Notes under the pieces: model-generated | What the model saw: the letters and a program-made list of their open reading frames with translations, nothing else | The model's database searches: none | Told to the model about the DNA's origin: nothing | Made by a program: the position numbers and the translations under genes | In this document: piece after piece, positions 1-10,772 of the stretch | Numbering within the stretch: the first letter of the stretch is position 1 | Layout of the letters: each line of letters opens with the position of its first letter | Assembly (NCBI RefSeq): GCF_026151205.1 | Contig: NC_087077.1 | Coordinates: 2,728,001-2,792,000 of the forward strand | Direction of reading: 5' to 3' | DNA from: Bolinopsis microptera | Lineage: Eukaryota > Ctenophora > Tentaculata > Lobata > Bolinopsidae | Length of the DNA: 64,000 nt

Positions 1-946
1 CAAAGTCTGGCAGCCTAGATAACGAGATCTTCTGTTTGATTTGATCATTGTACCGAGGCATCCGAATCAGGTATAAGCACGGGTTGAGTGCAGCATTCAG
101 GAATACTGGAAAACAAAGCATCATCAAGTATCCGTACCACTTCGTATCATCAATGAATTGTTTCACTATTTCTGAGTGTAAGTTCTTTAATCTCACATTA
201 GAAAAGAGCAGTTGCACAATAGTTGGGGTGTTGCACGCCAGAAATATGGCTGTGAAGAGTGCTATTGTAGTGGAAACCTGTCTTGATCTTTTCTCTGCAT
301 CAATGTTGGAGGTTGGTGCCGCCTTCTTTCTCATCAGAGCCACAATACCAACAATAAAACTTACAAAAACTGCTATTGACGGCACAGCGAACTCTGTGTC
401 GAAAGTGGTATAGTAAAAATTTGTTGCCCAAGAAGGACTTTTATCCGTGAACGACAATACGCATGCTGATACCAGTTGCAGATATACCGGTTTAACCCAG
501 CCTTGGGCTAAAAATATTATATCAGTGAAAATTAAGAAAGCAACGTAACCCCCAATAACAAACGCCACTAGCTTAGTTTTGATTCGAATGAATCTGTGTG
601 GTGAGACAATAGCGATGGTCCTCGTTACACTCAAAACAGCAACCAGGAAAATGGACAGTCTCACCGAAAATAATACTGTCATGAGATAGGTTGAACACAA
701 TGCGGGGATTCCACAGAGCATAGGCTTCCTGTTGTTCAGAAGAGATGTTAACACAGGGAGAGATGAGATACTGGTAATGATATCTACAACAGCTATTGTG
801 ATGTAAAGTTTATCTGGGAGGGTTTTCAGTTTGTTTGACCAGAAGAACCGCAAAGCTGATATGTTTCCCGCGAGCGAAACAACAAGAATTATTATCAGAA
901 GAGCTCCAATTATCTTATCGGCTGTTTCGGACTGCTGCAATACCAT
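1..946 (-). CDS. Rhodopsin-type GPCR, copy 1 (3' end beyond window edge)
   Basis: Intact single-exon reading frame of 315 codons from the ATG at 946-944 to the left edge, where it runs off. It is a close paralogue of the receptor at 4176-5276 and aligns with it from the first residues (MVLQQSETADK versus MALQQSETADK). Seven hydrophobic segments can be traced. Family landmarks seen are GN in TM1, VTRT at the end of TM3 in place of DRY, CNTP in TM6 in place of CWxP, and NPCLY in TM7 (NPxxY). It should be a plasma-membrane class A GPCR; the ligand is unknown. The sequence 29 bases upstream of the ATG is interrupted by a 559 bp hAT-like element, so its promoter or 5' UTR differs from the paralogue's. 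The window cuts the cytoplasmic tail. Confidence 0.85.
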   Translation of the reverse strand, partial: MVLQQSETADKIIGALLIIILVVSLAGNISALRFFWSNKLKTLPDKLYITIAVVDIITSISSLPVLTSLLNNRKPMLCGIPALCSTYLMTVLFSVRLSIFLVAVLSVTRTIAIVSPHRFIRIKTKLVAFVIGGYVAFLIFTDIIFLAQGWVKPVYLQLVSACVLSFTDKSPSWATNFYYTTFDTEFAVPSIAVFVSFIVGIVALMRKKAAPTSNIDAEKRSRQVSTTIALFTAIFLACNTPTIVQLLFSNVRLKNLHSEIVKQFIDDTKWYGYLMMLCFPVFLNAALNPCLYLIRMPRYNDQIKQKISLSRLPDF

Positions 947-974
947 TTCTACTCCTGATATTTGAAGTTTTAGG

Positions 975-1533
975 CAGGGATCGACCGGGGACGAAATTTA
1001 GCCGGGGCCGGGGCCGGGACCAAGTTGAATCAGCCGGGGCAGGGATTAACCGGGATTTTGAAATGTTGCCAAGGCCGGGGCCGGGGCCGGGATCGGCTAA
1101 AATATGCCGGGGCCGGGGCTGGGGCCGGGATTTTTTAATCTAATTTTGAACATTTTTGTAAGTTTCCGGAAACTCGTATCAATGTAAGCTAGCTTCAAGG
1201 TCAACCTAGAAGGCAGCTACACAATGTTAAGTATAATTACAATGATGTCAAGTCCTCGTATTTAGATTTTTCACTCGATCTCATGTTACCGAAAATTTTG
1301 TGTTTAATTTAAGTCTAAAAATCAAGATAGATTCTGATAATCTATCGGTTTAAATTGAGGCAGAAAATACGAGAAATCCCGGCAAAAATTGACAAAAAAC
1401 AGCCGGGGCCGGGGCCGGGATTGGTGGCCTCTGGCCGGGGCCGGGACCGGGATTTTTAAAATTATTTTGCCGGGGAAAAAACACAAATCCCGGCCGTATC
1501 CGGGGCCGGGGCCGGGATCCCGGTCGATCACTG
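975..1533. mobile_element. hAT-like non-autonomous element, GGGGCC-rich, 8-bp TSD
   Basis: A 559 bp element flanked by a perfect 8-bp target-site duplication GTTTTAGG (967-974 and 1534-1541). Ends are inverted: CAGGGATCGACCGGG on the left, and the complement of CAGTGATCGACCGGG on the right. An 8-bp TSD with CAG-type termini is the hAT signature. Both ends are rich in GGGGCC repeats (around 1000-1020, 1075-1125, 1400-1460 and 1500-1515), which can form G-quadruplexes. No transposase is present. The paralogous GPCR upstream region near 5285-5310 shows the unoccupied site. Confidence 0.88.
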
Positions 1534-1541
1534 GTTTTAGG

Positions 1542-3121
1542 TAATTTTGATAAAAAGAATAGTGGATCAGACTTTTAAAAGACGACTCAAATTATTACCA
1601 ACTCAAAGAGGCATTTGGAGTTATGGATAGATTTGGCTATTGAACATAGTTTGAAAAGAAAGTTCGACAATTTTGTGATTGATCGAACAAAAGATTTAAA
1701 TCATATTAGGAAAATATCTCATTCACTTGATAAACATCTTCTGATCGTTTCGGTTTGATTATAATTACTCCATGTTCATAGTTACTTCATGAACTCATGC
1801 ACAACGACTGTGCAAACACAAAATACAACACCACCGTCTGAAATTCTTAAGCTCCAGATAATCTAAATTCAATCCAAACAGCAATAAAACACAAGTGTCT
1901 AGACTCTAGGTTTTATTGATTTAGGAAATTACTCACAACGTAGTGAATTACTGCGATAAAAGTTGAAAAACAAAAATGTTACTGAGTATACTGAACAGTA
2001 TTAGTTTAACTATTGGCTATTGCACTGAGTCCAGACATAGCGAAACCTTTTAAAAATCATAAGGGCAGATGATTTCTGATCCATAAGAAGTACCTTATTT
2101 ATGAGTAAGAACAAGCAAGTAGTAGTGAATAGTCGCACATGTGGACTGTGGTATTAAGCCCGTTGTCATAGGATCCGAGCTAGTCAGGACCAGAATCTAA
2201 AGTCCCAAACCGTACCCGAATAGTCGTATCCTCGGAGCCAGATGTTACAGAATCAGACAACTCTCGTCACAACTGATAATATGTGCGATTAAATTTTAAA
2301 TGTAGTACAAACTGATAACAAAGCAATCACAGAAAAAGGAATGCTACTATAATGATCTTAGCACATGCACTTGCAGCACCTGCGCGTTACTTTGCTGTAA
2401 ATGTGAAAGAGTTTAATATTTTTATCTATTATCCAGTTTTCCATTAGTCTACTTCTAGTCTGACACTCTCACAGTCACACTCACAGACAATGACATACAT
2501 ACCACACAGGAAATAACGTCTGAATTATAATAGTGATAGAACATGAAAATGTAACCGTTGTGTGAACACATTAACAAAACTTCAGAGAGTGTAAGAAATT
2601 CAGCTTTCTGAACCTCACGAGGTCGTACGCATGGGGTCGCTTAAAAAGTTAATGGTTACCTGGGGACCCCAGGCTTAATGTTCATTGATGATGCGGCGGA
2701 ATTACAGGCTGTGTGCCACCCATTAACTTAGACGATGCTAATGACTATGAATAAGCTTTATAATAGAATTATACGTTTGGTATTGTCATGATAATACCAA
2801 TACCATTAGAGCATTAGCATTTAGCATCATCATGACATCAATAATCTAAATCATCATGAGTCATGCCATTAATATTACGATAAATCAACGATTTTGCTTG
2901 TCCCTTTGAAGCAAGAACCCTCTGTTTACGATGCTCAAGTAACAAAATTTAAAATATACATGACAAACATCTTGGTATCACTGATAGTGATATGGATGCG
3001 TGGTTTGCAGTAGGACCTGTTTCACGAAATATTACGTGATATCAATTATACTTACACAGCTACTTTTAATCGGTCTCCTATAAATAGTTGTTAGCCGTCA
3101 TTGTTATGGAGACATTTCAAA
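1542..3121. other. GPCR copy 1 upstream region, part of a segmental duplication
   Basis: No convincing gene. Sequence just upstream of the hAT-like element (about 1555-1625) matches the region upstream of GPCR copy 2 (about 5310-5375), and 2030-2280 matches about 5880-6100. The two receptors therefore sit in a duplicated segment of roughly 2 kb. A copy of the short inverted-repeat element E lies at about 2656-2720. Confidence 0.6.
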
Positions 3122-4021
3122 AATGTACAACATAGTTGGTTCGTGTGTCATTTTTTTTCGGGAAAAGTGCGTGAAGTGCGTTCTCCGGAGGCACATTAAC
3201 ACAATTAAAACAACAGATCATAAAATATTAGCAAGAAATTAAAAACAAAGGTTATGAAAAACAGTTACTTTCCATACTAGAAAGATATCTTTAAACACTA
3301 TTGTGTGAACTGCAATCGAGTTGAGTGCAGTTCGGTTGAGTCTTGTAGAGATGGCTATGTGGCCATTTAATCTTTATTATCATTTGTTATTATTTATTAT
3401 TATTATCTTGTCATGTAATTACTGCAGGGCGGCGCTCAGCCTAGGTCATTCCGCCGAATCTCTATTGTTTATGAACATTATAGCCTGGGGTCCCCTGCAG
3501 GTAAGTTATGTAAATATATTCTAACAATAAGCTTCCACTTGAGTCTTGTAGAGATGGCTATGTGGCCATAATCTTTATTATCATTTGTTATTATTTATTA
3601 TTATTATCTTGTCATGTAATTACTGGGCGGCGCTCAGCCTAGGTCATTCCGCCGAATCTCTATTGTTTATGAACATTATAGCCTGGGGTCCCCTGCAGGT
3701 AAGTTATGTAAATACATTCTAACAATAAGCTTCCACTATTTTTATAGTCTCCTTAGATCAGTTAATAAGAGATGGACTTTCATGGTGACAGTATTAGTGT
3801 AAATGTACACTGTATAGTGTAAACCAAATATTACTACTAGTAAGTAGTAGTATGGTAGCCTAAGATTATTTTTTAAAAAGTGTTATTATTCAATATATTG
3901 AATATCTTCTAAAAAGTAAAAACGGTATTTATTCGTACGTATTTTTGACTTGTTTCGTGCGTTAAGTGCGTGAGGTTTTAAAAGTGCGTTAAGTGCGTAG
4001 GAACCAACTATGGTGTACATT
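3122..4021. repeat. 900 bp region bounded by inverted ends
   Basis: The left end AATGTACAACATAGTTGGTT is matched in reverse complement by the right end at about 4000-4021, with one mismatch in that stretch. Both ends carry internal GTGCGTKAAGTGCG subrepeats. Inside are two tandem copies of a roughly 200 bp block that includes element E. No target-site duplication is evident, so it is an inverted-repeat element or the relic of one. No transposase frame was seen. Confidence 0.5.
3338..3738. repeat. Tandem duplication of about 200 bp carrying element E
   Basis: 3338-3539 and 3540-3738 are nearly identical. Each begins GAGTCTTGTAGAGATGGC, passes through a (TTA)n-rich stretch, and ends in the same short element E (GGGCGGCGCTCAGCCT to GCCTGGGGTCCCC) followed by GTAAGTTATG. 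Related copies of E lie at about 2656-2720, 39381-39465 and 42324-42401. Confidence 0.8.
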
Positions 4022-4175
4022 ATTGAACATTGGGATAAGCTTTCCAGACAAATTGTCAATACTGTTGTTTCATTATCAAAAGATCAACGAGTACTGAGCC
4101 ACAATGTTTTTGGCCTTTATCATTTACAATGCTTATTTCTTATGCCACTTTCTACCACCCATTGAATTACAATAA

Positions 4176-5276
4176 TTAACAAATTATTCGTAAAGAAGAA
4201 ACCTTGTCCGATCCAGAATGAGATTGTCCGTACAAGCCAGTCGTCCGTAAAGTACAAATATTCTCCAAAGCCTGCTGCTGTGAGTCCCTCCCCTCTCTAG
4301 TAGCACTACGCCTTCCGATCAAAGTACTGCTTACCCCAAGAGCAAACAGGGAGATCCTCTGTTTAGTCACGTCCTTGTACCGCGGCATTCTAATCAGATA
4401 AAGACACGGGTTGAGTGCAGCATTAAGGAACAAGGGGGAACAAAACATCATCAAGTATCCGTACCACTTTGTTTCTCCAATGAATTCCCTTGCTTTTGCT
4501 GAGTATTTTGCCACCGAATATGAAAGTGAGTAGACAATGATAGCAGGCGTGTTGCACACCAGAAATACGGCTGCAAATAGAGCAATTGTCACGGAAACTT
4601 GTCTTGATATTTTGGCTGTTGTAACAGCTTTGTTGGAGGCAATTGGGGAAACATTCTTTTTCATCAGAGCTACTATTCCAATTATGAAACTCACAAAAAC
4701 AGCTACCGACGGTGCAAAGATTTCAATTTCAGCTTTGGTAACGTACAAATTTCTAGCTCCAAGCGGGATAGTCTCCGTACATTCCAGTGTGCAGCCAACT
4801 GTAAATTGGTTGTACTCAGTTGTGAACCAGCTTTGGGCAAGGAATACCCCATCAATGATTATCATAAAAACTGCATAGCCGCCTATTACCATCACCACTA
4901 ACTTTGTCTTGATTTCTTTGACTTTATGTGGAAAGACAATAGCGATAGTTCTCGTGATACTCAAAACAGCAACCAGGAACATTGACATTCTCACCGCATA
5001 ATTAGCAGCCATAGTATAGGTGTAGCATAAAGCAGAGCTAGAAAAAAGCGATGGTTTCCTGTCGTTCAGAAGCGAAGATATCACAGGAACAGATGAGATA
5101 CTGGTGACGATGTCTACAATAACTATCAGGATGTAGAGTTTATTTGGGAGGGATTTGCGTCTATTCGACCAGAAGTAGAAGAATGCTGACACGTTGCCCA
5201 CCAACGAAACACCAAGGATTATCGCAAGAGAATAACCGATTATCTTATCTGCTGTTTCAGACTGTTGTAATGCCAT
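4176..5276 (-). CDS. Rhodopsin-type GPCR, copy 2
   Basis: A complete single-exon 366-residue class A receptor. Approximate segments: TM1 12-36 (LVGN), TM2 46-68, TM3 88-112 ending ITRT where DRY is usual, TM4 124-147, TM5 188-208, TM6 226-250 with CNTP in place of CWxP, and TM7 273-296 with NPCLY (NPxxY). Cysteines before TM3 (SALCYT) and in the second extracellular loop (VGCTLEC) could form the conserved disulphide. It is expected to be a plasma-membrane G-protein-coupled receptor of unknown ligand. It is a tandem paralogue of the receptor at 1-946, on the same strand. The altered DRY and CWxP motifs occur in both copies, so they are a feature of this subfamily rather than decay. Confidence 0.9.
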   Translation of the reverse strand: MALQQSETADKIIGYSLAIILGVSLVGNVSAFFYFWSNRRKSLPNKLYILIVIVDIVTSISSVPVISSLLNDRKPSLFSSSALCYTYTMAANYAVRMSMFLVAVLSITRTIAIVFPHKVKEIKTKLVVMVIGGYAVFMIIIDGVFLAQSWFTTEYNQFTVGCTLECTETIPLGARNLYVTKAEIEIFAPSVAVFVSFIIGIVALMKKNVSPIASNKAVTTAKISRQVSVTIALFAAVFLVCNTPAIIVYSLSYSVAKYSAKAREFIGETKWYGYLMMFCSPLFLNAALNPCLYLIRMPRYKDVTKQRISLFALGVSSTLIGRRSATREGRDSQQQALENICTLRTTGLYGQSHSGSDKVSSLRIIC

Positions 5277-7070
5277 TTAAACTCCTGATATTTGAAGTTT
5301 TGGGTTTTTTATTGACAGAATAATGTGTCAGACTTTTAAAAGACGATTCAAATTATTACCAACTCAAAGACTAAAGAGACACTTTGAACGATATATTTAA
5401 ATTATATTAGAAGAATGTCTTGTTTTTGGTTTGATTAGGATAAACACTTATACTGCGCCATGTTGTACAATGCTGATAGTTGGATAATATCAGGTTGGAA
5501 GAGACAAGGACAAATGAAAAATCATGAGACTGATAAACAGCGAAGTACTCAATCATTTGATGTTGTACAATGATTATGGCTCATTTACAACGACAGTCCG
5601 TCTTAAAATCCGTCTGACTCTAAAGTGTTAGATAGTCAAGTTTCAAACAACAATAGGACACAGGTGTTTTGCCTAGGTGGCTGTTGTTTCGAGGATTAAC
5701 TAAAGTGAATTTAATAACTGCGATATAAATAGATCTAGTTCATCATATTTGAGCTCAGTATTATACTGAACAGTATTAGTATGACTACTATACATTTATA
5801 CAATCAACTAACTAGTATAAACAAAGGCCCCGAGAAAAACTTCCAAAACTTAATCAAATGATCAGTAGAACTGGTTCAGAGGTCAGACATCGGGAAAAGT
5901 TTTAAAATTATGAGGGTTATAATTCATAAAAAGTGCCTAATGCATGAGTAAATACGAGCTAATAAATAGTTGCACCTGTGGTATTTCATTCGTGCTTAAA
6001 TGCCCGTTGTCATAGGATCCGAACTCTAGAGTCTCACGTTCTAGAGTCCCAAACCCGACTAGCAAGTCGTATACTCAGAGCCACGTTTCGCAGAATCAAC
6101 TCAAAGAAGCAACCGATGCTTGGTAATCCGACCCCTCCTAGATATAAATTGATCAGATGATAACTCGAGCAAAGTGTAGCAACAACAAAGCCTGAAGTTT
6201 GCAGGTGATTAGATTGATTGGCTCCAGTGATTGAGTGACTACCAGATGCGGCTAATAACCAAAGAAATACAAAGAAACGAATGTTTCTGTTGCCTTTGTT
6301 TTTAAAAATTGCTTTATTCAGTTCAACTACAAACCAATTGATATCTGGCAATTAAATTGACAGAAAAATCATCCTCCGTGACTCAACAATACACAAATCA
6401 GTAAATAGATTTTTTTGGCGCGTGACTGTGATTCTGGGGTTTGATTAGTAAATAGCGGCAGCTGATTGTAAACAAGTTATTATTGCAAGTTTGTCAATTA
6501 TTGCTGCAATTGTGTTGAATTATACTGGGGTCCTGCTTATTCGATTTTGGGGATATTTACAAATTGTATTTTAAAATATTATGACAAAGTAACAATAATA
6601 ATCGAAATAAACATCTCGCAATTGGAAACATATGTCCCTACAGACAGTCTATATAATTTCCAACATATGGTCAGGGTAAAATTGTTTTCTTCTTTCGTGC
6701 AATCTGCTCGAGCCATCTACAATCTATAAAACTTGTCACGATAGTCAATCGTATAAAGGGATATTATTATTATTAACCAATAACCAATAACCATCACCTG
6801 GTCTCATCAAATACCAATATCAGTATCGTAATAGAATACAGAAGCTTGAAAGATTTGGGTTTGGTATTGAATTTATGAAGAGCATAATATTTATCGAATA
6901 ATATTGCCGAATTTGATTCGTTGATTTAAATATATTACACCAATTGGGGGCTTAATAACATCATCAGCTCAGATTTGTTGGTATTTAATGAAGGAAAGAT
7001 CACAAGTTATTTTATTTTTTAATAAACCTGTCCAAACCAAGCAAATCAGTAGGCAATATTAACACTTTAA
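5277..7070. other. Non-coding; duplicated upstream region of GPCR copy 2
   Basis: No convincing exon was seen. 5280-6100 is homologous to the region upstream of GPCR copy 1. Short open frames here lack codon bias and any recognisable domain. 6360-7070 is AT-rich with no recognised feature. Confidence 0.5.
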
Positions 7071-7420
7071 CAAATAAATCAGACCAGTTTTGTGTCATAT
7101 AGTGTCTACTTTCTTGACTTGTCGCCAACAAATCATCCTATGAGTATGACTTCGGATATTATTCATAAAATTTTCTCAAAGGCTATCCCTCACTGGAGAA
7201 GAACAATGTTAAAGAATATTACACTACGTGAGGCATGTAGGTATATGCTTAAAATCCCACAAAACCAATACAGTTCTATCCTTATCAGTAGAATGAAGAA
7301 TCACGAAGGACCAATCCTCTCTTGATGTTAGCACAAGGCCAGGAAAGTCACCTTGATTGACGAAGAAATTTTACTGTAGGGACTACCGGTGGGAGATGTA
7401 TAATTAAAAATCCAACAGGA
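7070..7420 (+). pseudogene. Decayed partial copy of the BTB gene
   Basis: The DNA at 7075-7215 aligns with 10143-10262 of the BTB gene downstream: both share AGACCARTTTTGTGTCATA, AAATCATC and TTCTCAAAGGCTAT. Similarity resumes around CCAGTATA/CCAATACA and GACGAAGAAATTTTACTG. It covers only the C-terminal third, contains in-frame stops and indels, and has no BTB domain, so it is a broken partial duplicate lying about 1.8 kb upstream of the intact gene. Confidence 0.7.
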
Positions 7421-9090
7421 TCTTGTTCTCTTCATTGTGCTGACAGTAAAATTTACTGTCTGGTATTATAGTGGTATTACATTTCTGGACAGGGAAACGA
7501 ATTCTGTGCCAACTCATGGCATTTATTACATTTTCTAAAACACAAATATCCAAAATAAATTTAAGTAGGCTGAGCACTGAAAATAAAAATGACCAATAAC
7601 TGGGCGGATCCATTTCTATCTAAAAGGTTTTTGTGATTTTGTGTTTGTCATCATCCACACGATATCAAGTTATCGTCAATCTAGTTAAAAGAGTGCACTG
7701 CGTTTCACTGCTTAACTTACTTGCTTTAGGACTTAGGAGTGAGGTGTCATTTTTAACTAGTTTGAATCAAAAGCGAGTAGCATTGTGATATTTTATAGTC
7801 CATACTAACTGAGATATGGGCGATTTTGTTCATTTTTTGCGATTATTTGAACACAAAATCCACAGTTAGGTAGATATTGAGCTGACAACCATAGAGAATG
7901 TGTAGTTCAGGCTTACCTTTCATATAAAGTTGATTTGATTCAAAAATATTGATATTTGACCAATTTATGGGCCAAAATCGATCAAATTAGGCGCTTATGC
8001 CCAAATATGGGCATATAGTTTTTAATGCCTTAATGCCGTAGAAGGCACAAACTGCAAACATTCCATCTACATTCTACATCAATGATCTGCCACATTCTTT
8101 CATGAATCTTAATGAAGGGCTCTTATTTACGTTACTGGTATAAACTTACAAGAGGCTGATGTGATACAACATTGAGCTGCTGATCGAATTACACACATTT
8201 GCAAGGAATGATGTTGAACCAGTGTAGTTATATTGTGTTCTTACTTTTAATTGTGTTTGAGTTTCTACGATTTTTGTTGTTTCCTTCTTAACAAATATAT
8301 TTCAAGGGTAGTCATTTGTATTATCTATCTACTCTTGTTTGTTTTTGTTGTTGTAATTTTGTTTATAATACCGCCCCGGATCTCGTAACGGTAGATGGTC
8401 TAACTCAAGGGTTGGGTGTAAATTTACGTTGTAAGTCCTTAGAAGAGAAGCACGTACGGTACGTACCTTTAAAAAAATTACTGTACCTTTGAAACTGAGC
8501 CATAAAGTACAAAAGTCACAATTTAGCTAAATTTCGAAAATCGCGGCGAGTTAAACATTTTCTGCTGTTCTGAAATGTTCACTCTGATTCAAAATTTAAT
8601 TATTTAACTGGCATGACAGTCTAAAGTATTTGTTCAATCACGATATTATGAAATAAGCTCTATCATCTATTAGCTTTATGCAGTATAAGTTCGTCACTTA
8701 AACATTTAACGTTAAAATTTTTCCCATTTTTGTACCGAATTTTTGTACCGAATTTTTGTACCGCAAGAGGAAAGGTGCAAAAGTATAAACTCGCTCAGTT
8801 AAAACTGGCTGCATTAGAGTAAATGTAATTCTGAGCACCTATCACGTAATACGTATCCAATAGTAATACTTAATAGGCTCCACTGCCATGTTTTCCAGAT
8901 TTTCTTCCTAATCTTATTTTTATAAGGGTGGTCATTTTTGTTATCTACCTAGTACCTACTTTTAAGTCTTAACGTGTATGATATCATGAATAATAATTAT
9001 AAATTATTTGTTAATTGTGGAGTGATCGTGAATATGGTAGATGTGATGGTGGTCACATGGTAGATGTGATGGTAGATGTGATGATGGTCA
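7421..9090. other. Non-coding, no recognised gene
   Basis: AT-rich intergenic DNA upstream of the BTB gene. Small tandem motifs only: ATTTTTGTACCGA three times at about 8728-8764, and GGTAGATGTGATG repeats at about 9033-9080. Confidence 0.5.
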
Positions 9091-9093
9091 TAG

Positions 9094-9119
9094 TGTTGCC
9101 ACTATAAATAGTGGCAACA
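9094..9119 (+). promoter_or_regulatory. TATA box inside a perfect-armed palindrome
   Basis: TATAAATA at 9103-9110 is flanked by GTTGCCAC on the left and GTGGCAAC on the right, giving a 26-bp dyad (9094-9119) interrupted only at its AT centre. It lies about 125 bases upstream of the BTB ATG at 9231, a plausible place for a core promoter. The TATA match and the dyad are direct observations; promoter function is inferred. Confidence 0.5.
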
Positions 9120-9230
9120 TCAAAATTATATCACAATCAGGTAAATATTAAATCTTTAAATGTAACACTAACAGATAATCCCGTCCTTTATTAGATTGAA
9201 GGCAGAAAAATCTGGATAACCGCTGCAGAG

Positions 9231-10772
9231 ATGACAGTGAAGCTCGAGTTCAACAATGATTTCACGTACTTCCTGGAAAAGGATGAATTTAATGATTCAG
9301 TTCAGATTGTAACGGAATCTGAAATCATTAAATGTAGTGCAGTGTTATTAGCCCAACATAGTTCTGTGCTCAGAGAGTATATAAAAGAGGACAATGAATT
9401 ATTCCTTACAGACAACAAACACGTCAGAGAATGTTTGACCATTCTTTATGGTGGTTCAGTCAGTCTGACTGAGGAAAACTTCCAAGATATTCTCAAGTTC
9501 ATGGTAGCTTTTGACATTCCTGGAGCTCGAAAGCAAGTCTTGGATTGGATGTCCGAAAATAGATGGAATTTGGACAATGCAAGCTTGTTGATCAATGGTT
9601 CTATGGTTGCCACCAAGGCCATTGAAGGCAAGTGGACGTGCTCAAAAGAAGATATTTACAAACCGTGTAGGTTGTTCTTCGCACAACACCTACCCAAAAT
9701 AATCGTACCAGAGGGCACTGATGAAAGGTACAAAAACCTTGACAGTGCCATAGACGATGTTATCTCAGGAGTTGTAGACAAGAAGGAACTACTCACTATA
9801 CTGCTTCACCAAGATCTTATCCCGGATTATATTCCGTGGGTCAATATGCTTATAGACCAGTCCAACTACAAACTTTTATTGGATTCGTTTGAAAACTCCG
9901 AAATTTCGAATGCAATGTCCCTATGTCCTCGCACTCAATTTGAAGACCTTTTTGAGAAAATGGAAGATTTTGACAATATAACATTGAAGGAATATAAGCA
10001 TTTAAACAGATATAAGATGAAACTTAATGAAAAAATAACCGTGTTACAGTCATTAAGATTCATGAAAGAAAGTGGAAGTCTTTATTCGTGCTGGAAGATC
10101 CTTGATGCAGATGGAATGTGTGTGCTTTCTACAGCATTTACAGATAAATCAGACCAATTTTGTGTCATAGAGTGTCTCCTGTCTTGGCTTGCAATCAATA
10201 AATCATCTTCTGACTTGGATATTGTCCAAAAAATTCTCTCAAAGGCTATTCATCATTGGTCAGGACACCCACCGATTAACATAAACGTTCAAGCATACTG
10301 CACGGTCTATATAAATAATGCTATTGATATGCTGCAAATTCTACCAAACCAGTATAATGCAATCAGTAAGATCCCGAAAGATCGACAAAGTTTCAATGTA
10401 ATGTTGACCGCAGCCACCTTCGGCGAAGAAATTTTATTGACATTATCTGGACGAAATCAGTTTACTGTTAGTGTTACTCTGTACCAGGATAGAACCCCAA
10501 AAGTTAGCTGTGATAAATCTTTTGGGAACTACCATTTGTACGTCTACGCTAGTAAAACCGTTTACGATAGAGCAGGAATCTGGAATTCTACTAGAATGCC
10601 TCTCTACTGCGATCCAGACAGCGCTTACAAAACTCTTAAACTATTCCCGTATTGTCAAGTCGGTAAACTTGTAAAGGTCCACCCTGCACCTGCCCAATAT
10701 AATAATCCCTACATTCAATACGTACCAGTTCAAGACAATATAACGTTCTCAGTTCTCTGGGTTAGTGTCTAA
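9231..10772 (+). CDS. BTB/POZ-domain protein
   Basis: A single-exon 513-residue protein. Residues about 17-107 read as a BTB fold: DSVQIVTESEIIKCSAVLLAQ, then HSSVLREYI, then LTILYGGSVSLTEENFQDILKF. A helical BACK-like stretch follows to about 280. The C-terminal 200 residues contain a beta-rich region (ILLTLSGRNQFTVSVTLYQD) that I do not recognise. The family acts as dimeric adaptors, often substrate receptors for CUL3 ubiquitin ligases; no Kelch or MATH domain is visible, so the partner is unknown. The start is the first ATG after the TATA-containing palindrome. A damaged copy of the C-terminal third lies upstream at 7070-7420. Confidence 0.85.
   Translation: MTVKLEFNNDFTYFLEKDEFNDSVQIVTESEIIKCSAVLLAQHSSVLREYIKEDNELFLTDNKHVRECLTILYGGSVSLTEENFQDILKFMVAFDIPGARKQVLDWMSENRWNLDNASLLINGSMVATKAIEGKWTCSKEDIYKPCRLFFAQHLPKIIVPEGTDERYKNLDSAIDDVISGVVDKKELLTILLHQDLIPDYIPWVNMLIDQSNYKLLLDSFENSEISNAMSLCPRTQFEDLFEKMEDFDNITLKEYKHLNRYKMKLNEKITVLQSLRFMKESGSLYSCWKILDADGMCVLSTAFTDKSDQFCVIECLLSWLAINKSSSDLDIVQKILSKAIHHWSGHPPININVQAYCTVYINNAIDMLQILPNQYNAISKIPKDRQSFNVMLTAATFGEEILLTLSGRNQFTVSVTLYQDRTPKVSCDKSFGNYHLYVYASKTVYDRAGIWNSTRMPLYCDPDSAYKTLKLFPYCQVGKLVKVHPAPAQYNNPYIQYVPVQDNITFSVLWVSV

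Noticed and set aside
835-1531. Open frames of 102 and 69 codons rich in Gly/Pro/Arg
   Set aside because: They lie within the GGGGCC-rich hAT-like element and the antisense of the GPCR.
6034-6351. 105-codon minus-strand frame with a hydrophobic stretch
   Set aside because: Lies in the duplicated non-coding region upstream of the receptors; the corresponding copy 1 region has no such frame.
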